Part shown: piece after piece, positions 63,701 to 64,000 of the stretch | Position numbering within the stretch: the stretch's first letter is position 1 | How the letters are laid out: the number at the start of each line of letters is the position of its first letter | NCBI GenBank assembly: GCA_903857865.1 | Contig: CAIOGO010000008.1 | Location: 23,232-87,231, forward strand | Direction of reading: 5' to 3' | DNA: 64,000 bases | Source of the DNA: an uncultured bacterium | Lineage (GTDB): Bacteria > Bipolaricaulota > Bipolaricaulia > UBA7950 > UBA9294 | Notes under the pieces: generated by a model | Seen by the model: only the letters and a program-made list of their open reading frames with translations | What the model was told of the DNA's origin: nothing | Databases searched by the model: none | Program-made: the position numbers and the translations under genes

Positions 63701-63836
63701 GGATATGGCTGCGGCCCAGGCAATCTCACAGCTCAGCGTCAGCCAAGCTGTCGCCCACAGCCGACCGGACGAGAGCACAGTGGCCGCAGAGCCTGCTAGT
63801 AGAAGCGGCGATGGGAGCGTTGAGGAGAGATCCTAG
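60741..63836 (+). CDS. NACHT-domain NTPase, probable defence protein
   Basis: A 1031-residue protein starting at GTG 60741. Residues 1-300 are helical with a hydrophobic stretch near 35-60 (LLSGVPLDLAAGIALVTKTVATAID). The NACHT NTPase has Walker A CGGPGSGKST (about 327-336), Walker B VVILDGFDEL (about 394-403) and RVVLSGR (sensor). The winged-helix part contains FEFIHKSFCEYFAAEVV, typical of bacterial NACHT proteins. The C-terminal 400 residues are helical with no domain recognised. It resembles antiphage NACHT proteins, but no effector is evident unless the N-terminal hydrophobic region acts on membranes. Confidence 0.8.
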   Translation: MGKATKARDIIRDLRGDTTLAKSGAEFLDFGRVLLSGVPLDLAAGIALVTKTVATAIDAALVIAERLHTEDEEDALGLREYERFKALLYVTVTRLFLESIQEKLATLRDLHDLAQEARGGDRVAQLTAVVTARIDDLEKADISYGFGIEPLKGEAPLLSAMEEWFIATMLFYGCRPSRASAIAAECVETTRSKFLVHISSDTREATWMRNFLCLLDRGHEAEIADSLASVRDALSGWISKADTPLAQRTAPAWDAYRQDLETLPDQRETMYDESFGVRDVFVRPGGTYHIAGTGSSLSTPSPVQDLGMTLGALVSERTSPEDFIILCGGPGSGKSTVCRFLASELASDPHVHPVFIKLRTVQEAADIVAYIEAHMQRLGLIERSADLRELPNLVVILDGFDELVMASREKLKQFFNALRDDKSTGLLKRARVVLSGRDTLFPQGHGLPAGSHVLVLLPFDQPRVAAWAERWRSVRRSPPERDFDPSPLLARPAEGGASSPIAELVSQPLTLHLVARAHTAGRLDVSLEKAVGLQKAYLYRSIVAEAISRQQLKDATAGRLEPRGLSWFVRQVAWKMYSQARDSLELSEVMPLIAALCPGDSGPDPSDLAEVAVLSAPHLRRGEEKGFEFIHKSFCEYFAAEVVAEHVERLIFTAPEYGTRHETWRTSDSDAAATLAGVFGVRLLTAEVQEMLEPMLGAFTAFQQGFAATDTASVAERAPGLSKVLDRMQGLYLRTLQGEALQTVLEWRQREVPSQNPLEVHARFLAGCMLVGSAAAHNLTRIGLSDPTPKPPTYFVGEPFEGAFWQAMSTLTAGGLQLTGGLDDRLFSGMSVAHKELVVCDSSHPMPLAAFSTLAGYESEVLDEALLCYSISAFQDASRRPPDGYAAEDYLTCDRSAKRVVDLSVSHREALLNRFSEETLLHLLNHLVRLRVLPARPTTAHLRSSMISALERVVRLVVRNFGIPARPPEQVSPPPIIASFYEWKYILDMAAAQAISQLSVSQAVAHSRPDESTVAAEPASRSGDGSVEERS

Positions 63837-63838
63837 GG

Positions 63839-64000
63839 TGTCCAGTTTCGGAATGGTGTTGACACTTCAGGCCTCCTGACGGACTTCGTGACTGATCGCA
63901 CCCCTGAAGACCTCCGCCGGAGTGCGCCCTTTGGTGCGGTAGCCCTGATGGGGTCGCTGGAAGTTGTAGAACTCGAGGAACCCGTCCAACGAGGTCTGCA
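63839..64000 (-). mobile_element. End of an IS481-like insertion sequence
   Basis: The element end begins TGTCCAGTTTCGG at 63839, 3 nt after the NACHT stop, and runs out of the window. The TGT end and the transposase tail inside fit the IS481/IS3 group. Confidence 0.65.
63867..64000 (-). CDS. Transposase C-terminus (integrase core, partial)
   Basis: The last 44 residues of a DDE integrase-core transposase, entering from beyond the window. FLEFYNFQRPHQGYR and GRTPAEVF are the characteristic C-terminal motifs of IS481-type transposases. The stop lies at 63867-63869. The catalytic residues lie mostly outside the window. Confidence 0.8.
   Translation of the reverse strand, partial: QTSLDGFLEFYNFQRPHQGYRTKGRTPAEVFRGAISHEVRQEA

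Noticed and set aside
35456-63836. Prophage
   Set aside because: No capsid, terminase, portal, tail, lysis or phage replication genes are present.

Overview
The window is about 64 kb of high-GC bacterial chromosome. The organism is probably diderm: it carries two predicted outer-membrane beta-barrel proteins ending in Phe, a heptose-bisphosphate phosphatase homologue and a type A RNase P RNA. The gene content does not match a familiar model genus. A deep-branching candidate phylum, for example something like Bipolaricaulota, is possible, but that is inference only.

Positions 1-35,460 look like ordinary core chromosome. They hold the tail of a moxR ATPase gene followed by a DUF58 and two von Willebrand A (Bat-type) genes, all overlapping. 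Next come tRNA-Pro behind a hairpin-repeat leader, dnaX, ebfC, two zinc-ribbon proteins, rnpB, a membrane zinc peptidase, rpe and ribD. An HpnA-like epimerase and tRNA-Val follow on the minus strand. A long minus-strand translation operon runs metG-rplU-prp-rpmA-obg-nadD-infC-rpmI-rplT-folB-folK-rng. It contains an inactive-looking Prp beside an L27 without the cleavable extension, an ATC-initiated infC, and an RNase G lacking its Zn-link. After that come a MoaD/ThiS-like protein, a cell-envelope block (outer-membrane protein with an embedded propeller, PorV-like barrel, subtilisin with a frameshift), a phosphohexomutase, leuS with a large insertion, and gmhB surrounded by hairpins and gmhB relics.

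Positions 35,383-63,836 form an accessory island anchored on an intact tRNA-Ala(GGC). The island is cut into modules by repeated copies of the 3' end of this tRNA. One class has a conserved element arm of about 52 nt ending in the tRNA 3' sequence (42352, 44831, 44886, 47272, 52768, 56714). The other class is three full-length decayed tRNA-Ala copies (50264, 57158, 60421), each preceded by a relic of the same dead gene. The modules carry mostly defence-type genes. These are a 2158-aa Avs-like nuclease-STAND protein, a SIR2-like protein, a class III cyclase-TPR protein, a membrane protein, and a nuclease-like gene broken by TAG. They are followed by an unknown two-gene TM plus HEAT-repeat module, an Mrr-like nuclease with a HEPN protein and a truncated MBL hydrolase, and a NACHT NTPase. 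No integrase was recognised. An IS481-like element begins at about 63,839 and runs off the window.

The most interesting object is the island as a whole: a tRNA-anchored array of mostly single-system, apparently integrase-less defence cassettes that share a conserved right end.
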